Positions 8,457 through 16,912 of a stretch of DNA of 64,000 bases are shown piece by piece. The position numbers and the translations under genes were made by a program. A model generated the notes under the pieces. It made no database searches. It saw only the letters and a list, made by a program, of their open reading frames with translations, and had not been told where the DNA came from. The stretch is taken from NCBI RefSeq assembly GCF_000820125.1, contig NZ_CDBY01000044.1, forward strand, positions 57,421 through 121,420, read 5' to 3'. Source of the stretch: Aeromonas simiae (lineage in GTDB: Bacteria; Pseudomonadota; Gammaproteobacteria; Enterobacterales; Aeromonadaceae). Within the stretch, counting starts at the first letter, position 1; every line of letters begins with the position of its first letter.

Positions 8457-9451
8457 TCATCGAGAGCGATTTCCGGGCCCCATGGTGGGCCCGCAACGCC
8501 CACTTGCAGACCATATTGCCGAAGTGGCTGCGACGCGCACCGGCCTGCTTTGAGGCTGAGCGTCTCGAGCTACCGGATGGGGATTTTATCGATCTGGCCT
8601 GGAACCGCCGACCCAGCGAGGGGGGCATGACTCCGCTGGTCGTCCTGTTTCACGGGCTGGAGGGAAACGTCCACTCCCACTACGCCAAGGGGATGCTGGC
8701 GCATCTGGCCCGCCAAGATCAGGATGCCGTGCTGATGCACTTTCGCGGCTGTAGCGGTGAACCCAACCGCCAGTTGCAGGCCTACCACTCGGGCGCCACT
8801 GAAGACGCCGTCTTCTTGCTGCGCACCCTGCATCAGCGCTACCCCGCCCGCCCCTTGCTGGCCATCGGCTGGTCCCTCGGCGGTAACATGCTGATCAATG
8901 TGCTGGCCCGCCACCCCGATTTACCGCTGCGCGGCGCCATGGTGATCTCTGCCCCGCTGCAACTGGCGGCTTGCAGTGAACGGGTGGGCCGCGGTTTCTC
9001 ACGGGTCTATCAGGAGTACCTGCTACGCAGCCTGCGCGGCAACCTGCTGGCCAAACGCGAGGCCCTTGCCCATGCCCGCGACCACTGGAGCCGCGAACAG
9101 ATCCGCGCTATCTGCACCTTGCGGGAATTCGACGAGCAGGTCACGGCCCCCCTGCACGGCTTTCGCAATGCCGACGACTACTACCGCCGCTGCTCCGGGC
9201 TGCCACTGCTGCGCCACATCGCCGTCCCAACCCTGCTGATCCATGCTGCCGACGACCCCTTTATGGATCAGAGCGTCATCCCGCAGCCGGGGGAGCTCTC
9301 CCCACGGGTTCGCCTCGAACTGAGCCGCCACGGGGGCCACGTCGGTTTTCTACATGGCGCCCCGTGGCGGCCTCGCTACTGGCTGGAAGAGCGGGTCACT
9401 CGCTGGTTGGCAGAGCGGCCAGCCGATAGCCATCGCGCCCCGTTGCCTTGA
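8453..9451 (+). CDS. yheT: YheT-family alpha/beta hydrolase
   Basis: Predicted hydrolase of 332 residues beginning with GTG that overlaps the cheV stop. The family start FRAPWWARNAHLQTILP, LFHGLEGNVHSHYAKGM, and the nucleophile elbow GWSLGGNM with its serine near residue 144 are visible, as are DDPFMD for the acid residue and GGHVGFLHG for the histidine. Members of this family are esterase-like; the natural substrate is unknown. The 3' end overlaps the tail of the convergent GGDEF gene by 56 bp. Confidence 0.9.
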   Translation: MIIESDFRAPWWARNAHLQTILPKWLRRAPACFEAERLELPDGDFIDLAWNRRPSEGGMTPLVVLFHGLEGNVHSHYAKGMLAHLARQDQDAVLMHFRGCSGEPNRQLQAYHSGATEDAVFLLRTLHQRYPARPLLAIGWSLGGNMLINVLARHPDLPLRGAMVISAPLQLAACSERVGRGFSRVYQEYLLRSLRGNLLAKREALAHARDHWSREQIRAICTLREFDEQVTAPLHGFRNADDYYRRCSGLPLLRHIAVPTLLIHAADDPFMDQSVIPQPGELSPRVRLELSRHGGHVGFLHGAPWRPRYWLEERVTRWLAERPADSHRAPLP

Positions 9452-10562
9452 TGGCATAGAGGGCCTCATCGGCCCGCTGCAAAAACGTATCCACCTCCTC
9501 GCCGAGCTGGTACTCGGCGACCCCCTGGCTCAGGGTCACCACGGGGGCCACCAGTGAGCCCACGTGCTCAAGCGCCAGGCAAGCCAATCCTTCGCGGATC
9601 CGGCGGGCAATCTCGCACGCCTCACGGCCAGACATGCCCGGCAACAGGATGACAAACTCCTCCCCACCGTAGCGGGCCACCAGATCCTCACCCTTGCGCA
9701 CCGAATCGAGCAACTGTTGCGCCACCTCCTTGAGACAGGCATCACCCGCCTGGTGGCCATAGTGGTCGTTGTAGCGCTTGAAGTAATCCACATCGCTCAA
9801 AATGACGCTTAGCGGCACGTGCTGATGCCGGCTATGGACGATCGCCTTGCTCAATTCATGATTGAAGTGGCGGCGATTGGCGACCCGGGTCAACTCATCC
9901 ATGTTCGCCAGCGTCTCAAGACGTCGGGCTAGGCGCAGATTTTCGACCTCGTTGCGTACCGCCAGCCGAAACCAGTTGTGCAGCAAGCGGCGCCCGGCCT
10001 CGAGCACGATCAGCACTAAACCGACCGCCAGCAGATGCAGCCAGACGAAATCGAAGGAGTGAAACAGGTGCTCGCTGAGCAAAAACAACAGCAGGGGGGT
10101 GACAAAGGCATAGAAGAGACGGCTATCGGGATAGAAAGCGATGAGCGCCATCACCAAAATGACATTGATATAGCTGTTGGTGAGGCTGGCGCCACCACGC
10201 AGCTCAAGCACACCGATGGAGTAGCCAATCCCGACCCACCCCAGACTCCACAGCACGCTCAGCAGCAATATGCAGACTCGCCAGCGCCGGTGGGTCAGGC
10301 CCAGCATCACAAACCAGCCGATGGGCATGGCGAGTTGCAACAGCAGGGTCAGGCCCAGTTGCCGGGGAAAAGACCACGGCAAGCGCTCGGTCAGCATCAT
10401 TCCGGCCTCTAAATAGGCCTGGTAACGGCAAGCCAGAAACAAGATGGCCAGCAGGCTGATGCACCACAACCAGATAAGACCGCGGTTCAGCGCCTGACGC
10501 TGCGCCTGTTCAAGATGATAAGAAAAGTACAATGGGGCGCGTCGTTTCTCGGGAGAGAGCAT
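9396..10562 (-). CDS. Membrane-bound GGDEF protein, probable diguanylate cyclase
   Basis: Protein of 388 residues predicted to make cyclic di-GMP from GTP. The first 190 residues contain about six membrane segments with no recognisable sensor. A short helix then leads to a GGDEF domain (about 215-380) with LTRVANRRHFNHEL, SDVDYFKRYND and the active-site motif GGEEF in ARYGGEEFVILLPG. The position of the RxxD inhibitory site reads KGED, so product inhibition may be weak or absent. The C-terminal 18 codons overlap yheT tail to tail. The target pathway is unknown. Confidence 0.88.
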   Translation of the reverse strand: MLSPEKRRAPLYFSYHLEQAQRQALNRGLIWLWCISLLAILFLACRYQAYLEAGMMLTERLPWSFPRQLGLTLLLQLAMPIGWFVMLGLTHRRWRVCILLLSVLWSLGWVGIGYSIGVLELRGGASLTNSYINVILVMALIAFYPDSRLFYAFVTPLLLFLLSEHLFHSFDFVWLHLLAVGLVLIVLEAGRRLLHNWFRLAVRNEVENLRLARRLETLANMDELTRVANRRHFNHELSKAIVHSRHQHVPLSVILSDVDYFKRYNDHYGHQAGDACLKEVAQQLLDSVRKGEDLVARYGGEEFVILLPGMSGREACEIARRIREGLACLALEHVGSLVAPVVTLSQGVAEYQLGEEVDTFLQRADEALYAIKATGRDGYRLAALPTSE

Positions 10563-10659
10563 GAACTAAAGCCTTGATATGGAGAAAAACAGGTTGCACT
10601 TCATTGACTAACACCAACAATAGCCAACGCATTATCAGCTCACCACGATAGGAGCCCCC

Positions 10660-10884
10660 ATGATAGTCCCCTGGCAGTCACTTGATCCACAGACGCTGAA
10701 CAATCTCATCGAAGCGTTTGTCCTGCGCGAAGGCACCGACTATGGCGAGCAGGAGATCAGCCTGGACGAAAAGGTGGCGGCCGTGCGCAACCAGTTGCAA
10801 AGCGGTAGCGCCGTGATTGTCTACAGCGAATTGCATGAGACGGTCGACATAGTGCCGAGCGATCGCTTTCCCAGGGAAGCTTGA
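10660..10884 (+). CDS. yheU: YheU family protein (UPF0270)
   Basis: Protein of 74 residues with the family start [20 protein letters not shown] and the segment [17 protein letters not shown]. The function is unknown. The ATG follows AGGAGCCCCC. It sits 52 bp before prkB, and yheT-yheU-prkB is the usual gammaproteobacterial order, here interrupted by the GGDEF gene on the opposite strand. Confidence 0.93.
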   Translation: MIVPWQSLDPQTLNNLIEAFVLREGTDYGEQEISLDEKVAAVRNQLQSGSAVIVYSELHETVDIVPSDRFPREA

Positions 10885-10936
10885 CCATTTTCCGGCCGAC
10901 CCCGTATAACGGTGGGGTCAAGGAAGAGGATCCCCC

Positions 10937-11806
10937 ATGTCGGCCAAACATCCCATCATTGCCGTGACCGGTTCCTCCGGCGCAGGCACCAGCACCACGA
11001 CCACCGCCTTTCGCTCCATGTTCCACCAGCTCGGTTATCAGGCCGCCGTGGTGGAAGGGGACAGCTTTCACCGCTACACCCGTCCCGAGATGGACGTGGC
11101 CATTCGCAAGGCGCGCGAGCAGGGGCGCCACATCAGTTACTTCGGCCCCGAGGCCAACGACTTCGCGCTGCTCGAGCAGTTTTTCCAGGAGTACGGCCAA
11201 AGTGGCAGCGGCCAGTATCGCCGCTACCTGCACAGCTTCGATGAGGCGGTGCCGTTCAACCAGATGCCGGGCACCTTCACCCCCTGGCAGAGCCTGCCTG
11301 AGCCGACCGATCTGCTGTTTTATGAAGGGCTGCATGGCGCCGTCGTCACCGAGGAGCACAACGTGGCGCGCCACGTGGACTTTCTTATCGGCGTGGTGCC
11401 CATCGTCAACCTGGAGTGGATCCAAAAGCTCATCCGCGACACCTCGGAGCGCGGCCACTCGCGTGAGGCGGTGACCGACTCCATCGTCCGCTCCATGGAT
11501 GACTACATCAACTTCATCACCCCCCAGTTCTCGCGCACCCACATCAACTTCCAGCGCGTGCCGACGGTCGACACCTCCAACCCGTTTAGCGCCAAGGTGA
11601 TCCCGAGCCTCGACGAGAGCATGCTGGTGATCCGCTTTCGTGGCATCAAGAACGTCGACTTCCCCTATCTGCTGTCGATGATTGACGGCAGCTTCATGTC
11701 GCGCCTCAATACCATAGTGGTGCCGGGCGGCAAGATGGGCTTTGCGATGGAGCTGATCCTGCGCCCGCTGATCCAGCAACTACTTGAAACAGGCAAGATC
11801 ACCTGA
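10937..11806 (+). CDS. prkB: Phosphoribulokinase-like P-loop kinase
   Basis: Kinase of the phosphoribulokinase family, 289 residues. The Walker A loop VTGSSGAGTSTTT is at about 10-22. VVEGDSFHRYTRPEMD, the YFGPEANDF segment and the substrate region FYEGLHGAVVT near residue 130 follow. In non-autotrophs the role of this enzyme is unclear, since no RuBisCO genes are associated. A lipoprotein gene starts 13 bp downstream and may share the transcript. Confidence 0.93.
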   Translation: MSAKHPIIAVTGSSGAGTSTTTTAFRSMFHQLGYQAAVVEGDSFHRYTRPEMDVAIRKAREQGRHISYFGPEANDFALLEQFFQEYGQSGSGQYRRYLHSFDEAVPFNQMPGTFTPWQSLPEPTDLLFYEGLHGAVVTEEHNVARHVDFLIGVVPIVNLEWIQKLIRDTSERGHSREAVTDSIVRSMDDYINFITPQFSRTHINFQRVPTVDTSNPFSAKVIPSLDESMLVIRFRGIKNVDFPYLLSMIDGSFMSRLNTIVVPGGKMGFAMELILRPLIQQLLETGKIT

Positions 11807-11819
11807 TCCAGGAGCCCCC

Positions 11820-12344
11820 ATGCGCCGCTTCGCCCTGTTGTTATTTCCCCTGCCGCTCACGGCGTGCAGCAGCCCTGCGCTCCCTCCCCCCACCAGCGGC
11901 AGCATGGTGGTCAGGCCGGCGCCGTCATGGCCCTATGCCACTCCCGTGCGCTATGCCATGGCCGAGCAGTTCCAATACGCCGGCCCCCGCACCGAGGGGT
12001 GGCTGCTGCCTGTGCAGCAGGCGGTCGAGCAGAGTTTGCAAGGCAAGGGGTGGCAAGCGACCCCCATCGCCGAGGCGGATCTCTGGGTGGCCATCGGCGT
12101 GGCCGATGCCACTGAGGTACAAAACGGGGAACTCTTTCGGCGCCTCGGCATGGCGCCCGGTCTTGCGGCGCCGGCCGGGCACAAGATGGGCTCATTGGCC
12201 GTCGTGCTGCTCGACAGGCAATCGGGCGCCGCGGTATGGAGCGCCTCGCTCCAGCTCGAAACCGCCCGCGCCGTCCCTGAAGATGAGCGCGGCGCCCTCA
12301 GCCAGCGCTGGATCGCATCGCTGCTGCAAAGCCTGCCACGCTAA
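11820..12344 (+). CDS. Small lipoprotein, DUF4136-like
   Basis: Lipoprotein of 174 residues. The signal MRRFALLLFPLPLTAC ends in a lipobox (LTAC). The mature part contains an ADLWVAIGVADATEV strand, a predicted loop around the glycine- and alanine-rich middle, and GSLAVVLLDRQSGAAVWSASLQ. The last two segments are typical of DUF4136 envelope lipoproteins. The ATG follows CAGGAGCCCCC. The function is unknown. It lies 13 bp after prkB and is followed by a strong terminator stem. Confidence 0.7.
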   Translation: MRRFALLLFPLPLTACSSPALPPPTSGSMVVRPAPSWPYATPVRYAMAEQFQYAGPRTEGWLLPVQQAVEQSLQGKGWQATPIAEADLWVAIGVADATEVQNGELFRRLGMAPGLAAPAGHKMGSLAVVLLDRQSGAAVWSASLQLETARAVPEDERGALSQRWIASLLQSLPR

Positions 12345-12346
12345 CA

Positions 12347-12378
12347 ACACAACGGCCCGCATTGGCGGGCCGTTGTGT
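12347..12378. terminator. Bidirectional terminator-like hairpin
   Basis: A 14-bp perfect stem (ACACAACGGCCCGC / GCGGGCCGTTGTGT) with an ATTG loop, between two convergent genes. There is no long T-run, but the stem is very stable. Confidence 0.7.
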
Positions 12379-12392
12379 CTGGAGCATCGAGT

Positions 12393-12701
12393 CTATGTGC
12401 TCTTGCCGGAGTGACAGGTGAGCAGGGTGGTGTTGTTATTGGCCACGATCGTCTGATCGCCATGTTGCCAGAAGCTGGTCAGGCCGAAGGCGTACTTGCG
12501 CCCCTCTTTCGACTCCACTCTCAGCAGCTTGTACCAGATACCGTCTAGCTCAAATTGCACCGTATCGGCCTGGGAGTCCTCGGTCACACTGAGCTCCCTG
12601 TCACCACACTGATACAGGCTATGCGTGTATTGGGTCGGCTGGGGGCCGCTACAGGCGGCCAGCCCCACCACGGATAACACCACCATCACCTTGTTCATCA
12701 T
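12393..12701 (-). CDS. MliC-like lipoprotein (putative c-type lysozyme inhibitor)
   Basis: Lipoprotein of 102 residues. The signal MMNKVMVVLSVVGLAAC ends in a lipobox (LAAC). The mature domain has two cysteines (YQCGDRELSV and LLTCHSG), a central FELDGIWYKLLRVESKEGRKYAFG, and SFWQHGDQTIVAN. This pattern matches the MliC/YdhA fold, whose members protect peptidoglycan from host lysozyme. The inhibitor loop is not a perfect family match, so the function is inferred. It lies convergent to the DUF4136-like gene and 41 bp downstream of yhfA on the same strand. Confidence 0.65.
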   Translation of the reverse strand: MMNKVMVVLSVVGLAACSGPQPTQYTHSLYQCGDRELSVTEDSQADTVQFELDGIWYKLLRVESKEGRKYAFGLTSFWQHGDQTIVANNNTTLLTCHSGKST

Positions 12702-12742
12702 GCACTCCCTTCGCTCGGTTATCTCTGCGCTGACGCAGCCAA

Positions 12743-13147
12743 TCAGGCCGCGATGACCCGATAACCGTGGCTGATCTCCACCGCTTTTTCCAGCATCAGC
12801 GAGACCGAGCAGTACTTCTCCATGGAGAGGTCAACCGCCCGAGCCACCTGCTTCTCGGCAAGGTTGTCGCCGGTGACGATAAACTCCAGATGAATCTTCT
12901 TAAACACTCGGGGGGCGGTCTCGGCACGTTCTGTGGTCAGCTCGACCCGGCAGCCGGTCACCGCCTGGCGCCCCTTCTCGAGGATGGAGACCACGTCGAT
13001 GGAGCTGCAACCGCCGATGGCCATCAGCACCATCTCCATCGGGCTCGGGCCTTCGCCCGGATTGGCGCCATCGAGCACAATTTTATGCCCAGAGTCGCTC
13101 TGCCCAACGAATTTCATGCCGTCAACCCAGGTCACTTCCGCTTTCAT
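12743..13147 (-). CDS. yhfA: OsmC-family protein YhfA
   Basis: Protein of 134 residues related to OsmC/Ohr hydroperoxide-reducing proteins. The chosen start MKAEVTWVDGMKFVG aligns with Escherichia YhfA; a start 12 bp upstream also exists. The two family cysteines are in AIGGCSSIDVVSIL and SMEKYCSVSLMLEKA. It is divergent from crp across a 278-bp gap, the same neighbourhood as in Escherichia. A role in peroxide or thiol stress is inferred from the family only. Confidence 0.92.
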   Translation of the reverse strand: MKAEVTWVDGMKFVGQSDSGHKIVLDGANPGEGPSPMEMVLMAIGGCSSIDVVSILEKGRQAVTGCRVELTTERAETAPRVFKKIHLEFIVTGDNLAEKQVARAVDLSMEKYCSVSLMLEKAVEISHGYRVIAA

Positions 13148-13425
13148 GCACTTCTCCACTCATTGCGTATCAATCGGGGGCATAGCATACCACTCATGCT
13201 CTTCCGAGCCTCTTTCCGAAAGGGATTAGATCAAAATCAACATGCATTCAGGAACAACAGGTTAGAATGGTGCCCGCGTATTCGCCCCGCCCGACCGTCC
13301 GCGACAGGGGCGAGCCTTGTCAGCACAGGGAAAGGCTCTTATCCTACTGCGACTGACACACAGGGAATGGCAGGCGGGAAGCTTGCCGGGACCAGGATGT
13401 ACAAAACATCAACAGAGGAAGATTC

Positions 13426-14064
13426 ATGGCTATTGGCAAACCGCAAAGCGACCCGACTCTCGAATGGTTCCTGTCGCATTGCCATATTCACAAGTACCCG
13501 GCCAAGAGTACCCTGATCCATGCAGGCGAGAAGGCGGAGACCCTTTACTACATCGTCAAGGGCACAGTGGCCGTGCTGATCAAGGACGACGAAGGCAAGG
13601 AGATGATCCTCTCCTATCTCAACCAGGGGGACTTCATCGGCGAGATGGGTCTTTTCGAGGAGAACGAGAGCCCGGAGCGTACCGCTTGGGTCCGTGCCAA
13701 GGGTGCATGTGAAGTCGCCGAGATCTCCTACAAAAAGTTCCGTCAGCTGATCCAGGTTAACCCCGATATCCTGCTGCGCCTCTCCGGCCAGATGGCCAAG
13801 CGTCTGCAACATACCAGCCAGAAGGTCGGCAACTTGGCCTTCCTCGACGTGACCGGCCGTATTGCCCAGACCCTGCTCAACCTGGCTCACCAGCCGGATG
13901 CCATGACCCACCCGGATGGCATGCAGATCAAGATCACCCGCCAGGAGATCGGCCAGATCGTCGGCTGCTCCCGCGAGACCGTCGGTCGCATCCTGAAGAT
14001 GCTGGAAGAGCAGGAGCTCATCTCCGCTCACGGCAAGACCATCGTCGTTTTCGGTACCCGCTGA
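13426..14064 (+). CDS. crp: cAMP receptor protein (CRP)
   Basis: Global transcription regulator that binds DNA as a dimer with cAMP, 212 residues. The N-terminal cyclic-nucleotide domain contains [18 protein letters not shown] and [25 protein letters not shown]. This last stretch is two residues longer than in Escherichia CRP and carries threonine where the cAMP-contacting Ser83 is expected. The C-terminal helix-turn-helix is [20 protein letters not shown]. The rest is nearly identical to enterobacterial CRP. A CRP-like operator occurs at 42.38 kb in this window. Confidence 0.98.
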   Translation: MAIGKPQSDPTLEWFLSHCHIHKYPAKSTLIHAGEKAETLYYIVKGTVAVLIKDDEGKEMILSYLNQGDFIGEMGLFEENESPERTAWVRAKGACEVAEISYKKFRQLIQVNPDILLRLSGQMAKRLQHTSQKVGNLAFLDVTGRIAQTLLNLAHQPDAMTHPDGMQIKITRQEIGQIVGCSRETVGRILKMLEEQELISAHGKTIVVFGTR

Positions 14065-14079
14065 CCGTCACTGATTGCT

Positions 14080-14107
14080 CAAGGCTGCCCACAGGCAGCC
14101 TTTTTTG
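14080..14107 (+). terminator. Rho-independent terminator after crp
   Basis: Stem AGGCTGCC / GGCAGCCT with a CACA loop followed by TTTTTTG, 16 bp past the crp stop. Confidence 0.9.
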
Positions 14108-14118
14108 TCGGAATTCCC

Positions 14119-14916
14119 ATGCAACTGCAATGCCCCCTATGCCGCGCTCCGCTGCACCGTCATGCCGCCTCTGGCGGTGCCTATTGCGATAACAAGCACC
14201 ACTTCGACAAGGCCCCCGAGGGCTACCTCGATCTCATCCCCGGCAAGCACTCGCCGAAGGAGGGAGAGAGCCGAGCCCTGATGCGCGCCCGTCGCCACTG
14301 GCTCGAAAGCGGCGCGCTTGCACCGCTGACCGAGGCCATTGCCGATCAGTTGCCCGCCGGTGGCGGTGAACTGATCCTGCTGGGGTGTGGCGAGGGCTAC
14401 CTCAGCCGCGCCCTGGCGGGCCGCCGTCCCGACTGGACCACCATCGGCATCGAGCGCGCCAAGAACGCCGTGTTTGCCGCCGCCAAGGCGCAGCCTGGTG
14501 CCGAGTTTGTGCTGGCCGATCCGGGCAAGCCGCCCCTGCTGCCCGGCAGCGCAACCGCCCTGCTGCTCGAGGCCACCCCCAAGACTCGGCTCAACGCACT
14601 GCCGCCCCTGCTGGCACCGGGTGGCTGGCTGCTGCTCTTTAGCCAAGGGCCACGTCATCACTGGCAGCTGCGCAGCCATATCAACCCTGATGCCAGGGAG
14701 CATCCCGCCGCCTGGCCCTGCGTGCCCGGCCTGCGTGAAGCGGCCCGCAGCCGTTGCCACTTTGAGGTGGGCATGGATCAGGAGAGCCGGGCGCTGATGC
14801 TGGCCACCAGCCCCCTGGCCTGGCGCACCAACAATGCCCAGCGCCATGACTATCAGCAGCACGGCGGTGACCATCTGGAGCACGACTACCTGCTGACTCT
14901 GTGGCAGGCACCCTGA
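14119..14916 (+). CDS. rlmA: 23S rRNA (guanine745-N1)-methyltransferase
   Basis: SAM-dependent methyltransferase of 265 residues acting on helix 35 of 23S rRNA. The N-terminal zinc finger CPLCRAPL with downstream Cys and His (YCDNKHHFDKAPEGYLDLIP) is the RlmA signature. The Rossmann methyltransferase motif I is LILLGCGEGYLSRAL at about residue 90, and TIGIERAKNAVFAAAK follows. The gene lies between the crp terminator and a bidirectional terminator, so it is probably monocistronic. Confidence 0.93.
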   Translation: MQLQCPLCRAPLHRHAASGGAYCDNKHHFDKAPEGYLDLIPGKHSPKEGESRALMRARRHWLESGALAPLTEAIADQLPAGGGELILLGCGEGYLSRALAGRRPDWTTIGIERAKNAVFAAAKAQPGAEFVLADPGKPPLLPGSATALLLEATPKTRLNALPPLLAPGGWLLLFSQGPRHHWQLRSHINPDAREHPAAWPCVPGLREAARSRCHFEVGMDQESRALMLATSPLAWRTNNAQRHDYQQHGGDHLEHDYLLTLWQAP

Positions 14917-14918
14917 AC

Positions 14919-14949
14919 GAAAAACGCCTCCCGAGGGAGGCGTTTTTTA
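14919..14949. terminator. Bidirectional terminator
   Basis: Stem AAAACGCCTCC / GGAGGCGTTTT with a short CGAG loop and A/T tails on both sides, between the convergent rlmA and dehydrogenase genes. Confidence 0.92.
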
Positions 14950-14965
14950 TCATGAGAGGACGGCA

Positions 14966-15646
14966 TCAATCGTTGCGGCCGATGAAGAGATCGGTCACGT
15001 GGCAGCTCTCCCGCGAGGCCAGCGCATCGAGCATATAGGCGGCCGCATCGTCCGGCGTCATGAAGCGGCTCGGATCGACATGGTTACTGCTGTCCCAAAA
15101 TTCGCTGCGGATGCCGCTCGGATAGAGGTTGACCAGCCGTAGCGGGCTCCCCTTAAGCTCGGCACGCAAGGATTCGAGAAAGCCGCGCATCCCCCACTTG
15201 GAGGCGCAATAGAGGCTCTCGTTGGCCTTGCCGACCTGCGCCGCCGAAGAGAGCACGCTGGCCAGCACGCCCCCCTTCTGCCCCAGCAGGCGCACCGTCT
15301 GCTGGGCCACCAGTATGGTCGAGACCAGGTTGTTCTCCACCACGGAGCGGATCTGCTCGGCGGTATAGACCCCGACCGGGCCAAACTCACCGACCCCGGC
15401 GCAGTGGATCACCAGCTCAGGCACCCCGCCCCACTCGACGGCGGCCGAGAAGGCCATCTCCACCTCCTCGAGGTGGGAGAGATCGGCCGCGATGCCGATC
15501 ACCTGCTCCCCGAAGCGCAGCTCTTGCTCCTGCAACTTCTCGTGACGGCGCCCCATCATGGCCACCCGATGCCCACGGGCCACCAGACCTGCGGTCAGTG
15601 CCCGTCCGAGCCCGGAGCCGGCCCCCGTTACTACGGTGCTCGCCAT
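14966..15646 (-). CDS. Short-chain dehydrogenase/reductase
   Basis: Oxidoreductase of 226 residues. The cofactor loop TGAGSGLGRAL is at about 7-17, with an arginine pair after beta-2 (MMGRRHEK) that suggests NADPH preference. The tetrad is visible as the serine in VLSSAAQVG and the YxxxK motif in YCASKWGMRGF. The substrate is unknown. It is 18 bp from a small outer-membrane protein gene on the same strand, which reads into it. Confidence 0.88.
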   Translation of the reverse strand: MASTVVTGAGSGLGRALTAGLVARGHRVAMMGRRHEKLQEQELRFGEQVIGIAADLSHLEEVEMAFSAAVEWGGVPELVIHCAGVGEFGPVGVYTAEQIRSVVENNLVSTILVAQQTVRLLGQKGGVLASVLSSAAQVGKANESLYCASKWGMRGFLESLRAELKGSPLRLVNLYPSGIRSEFWDSSNHVDPSRFMTPDDAAAYMLDALASRESCHVTDLFIGRND

Positions 15647-15663
15647 CGCGGCCCTGCCTCTGC

Positions 15664-16284
15664 TTAGAAGGAGAACTCGGCGCCGACGAACCAGCCGTCC
15701 ACACCCTGATCGACCTTCTTCACGTCGACCTGGGCATCACGCCAGCCGGCGCGAACCTTAACTGGCACGGAGGAGAACTGATAGGCGCCCCCGAGGCGGT
15801 AATCGTAGTGATCACTGTCGTGTACGCGGGCATCACCGAACAGGGAGGCACCAGTTCCCGGCAGGCGCACTTCGGTGCCGGCATAGGCCATCAGCACTTC
15901 GTCGCTGTAGGAGCTGTGGGTAGTGTTGAAATCCCCGTCGTAACGGCGGCCGGTCAGACCGAGATCGATCTGGAACAGCGGGTTGTTAAACAGGCGGTAG
16001 TAGAGGCTCAGATCGTAGGCGGTCAGCTCGTTGTCGAAGGCGCCGCCCGAGGTGCTGAGATCGGTCACTTCAAACTTGGCATTCGGCAGCAGGATGATGC
16101 CGTGCTCCAGTTGCAGGTAACCGCTCCAGTTGTAGTTGTGGTCATAGTCGGCACTCTGGCGCTGGACATGACCATCCCCTTGGGCGCGCCAGAGATCGGC
16201 ACCGGCGGCAAAGCGCCAAGTATCGGCCATGGCCGAGGTGCTGCAAAGGGCCAGGACACAGCCCGCAATCAGCGTCTTTTTCAT
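15664..16284 (-). CDS. Small outer-membrane beta-barrel protein (OMP with C-terminal aromatic)
   Basis: Protein of 206 residues. The signal peptide MKKTLIAGCVLALCSTSAMA is followed by alternating beta strands rich in Tyr, Trp and Gly, and the protein ends in VGAEFSF. A terminal phenylalanine is the signal for the BAM machinery. The length and pattern fit a small 8-strand barrel of the YfaZ-like family. The start was set at the ATG 12 bp inside the longest frame because it gives a clean signal sequence. The function is unknown. Confidence 0.8.
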   Translation of the reverse strand: MKKTLIAGCVLALCSTSAMADTWRFAAGADLWRAQGDGHVQRQSADYDHNYNWSGYLQLEHGIILLPNAKFEVTDLSTSGGAFDNELTAYDLSLYYRLFNNPLFQIDLGLTGRRYDGDFNTTHSSYSDEVLMAYAGTEVRLPGTGASLFGDARVHDSDHYDYRLGGAYQFSSVPVKVRAGWRDAQVDVKKVDQGVDGWFVGAEFSF

Positions 16285-16373
16285 TATTATGTTCACTCCA
16301 CGTGGACTGGAAAGGCCTCTATTCTACTCACCTTACCGGCAATACCCAGCAGGAAAAACCAAACAGACGACGA

Positions 16374-16820
16374 TTAATGTCCGCGTGACGGAGCGCTGTG
16401 CCCCATCACCTCCCGCACGGGTAAAGAGAGGCGCAAAGAGTGGCCGTCATCGAAGGTCAGGGTCAGTGGAACGCGGGCATCAGCGCTCAGCGGCGTCACG
16501 TCAAACAGCATCACATGCAGCCCTCCCGGTTGCAGCTGTACATGGCCGCCTGCCGGCACCTCGATATGGGCGACCTGGCGCATCCGCATGACCCCGTTGT
16601 CGTTGAGATGGGTATGCAGCTCGACGCGCGCCGCCGCCGAAGAGGCGGCCGCCACCAGCCGCACCGGCTTGTCCGCCTCATTGTTGAGGGTCATGAAGGC
16701 CGCCGTGTTCGGCGTGCCCGGCGGCAGCAGGCGTACATACCCCTGCTCAACCGACACCTTGGCCTGCGCCGGCAAGGCGAGCAGCAATGCGAGCAGAATG
16801 TAAAACAATTGTTTGAACAT
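16374..16820 (-). CDS. Periplasmic copper chaperone PCuAC family
   Basis: Exported protein of 148 residues with signal peptide MFKQLFYILLALLLALPAQA. The copper site is formed by the histidine and methionines of VELHTHLNDNGVMRMRQV and by GGLHVMLFD, the H..M..HxM pattern of the PCuAC family. These proteins hand Cu(I) to cytochrome oxidase. The true start is 105 bp inside the longest frame. It lies divergent from the enoyl-CoA hydratase gene, with no copper transporter gene alongside. Confidence 0.85.
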   Translation of the reverse strand: MFKQLFYILLALLLALPAQAKVSVEQGYVRLLPPGTPNTAAFMTLNNEADKPVRLVAAASSAAARVELHTHLNDNGVMRMRQVAHIEVPAGGHVQLQPGGLHVMLFDVTPLSADARVPLTLTFDDGHSLRLSLPVREVMGHSAPSRGH

Positions 16821-16912
16821 AGTTGACGACCTTTTATGATGGTGTGATTTCAACCAGCCAAGCTTACCCCTGCTGGAATCTTGAATCAGCCCCCTACAAC
16901 AAGGAGTGAGAG

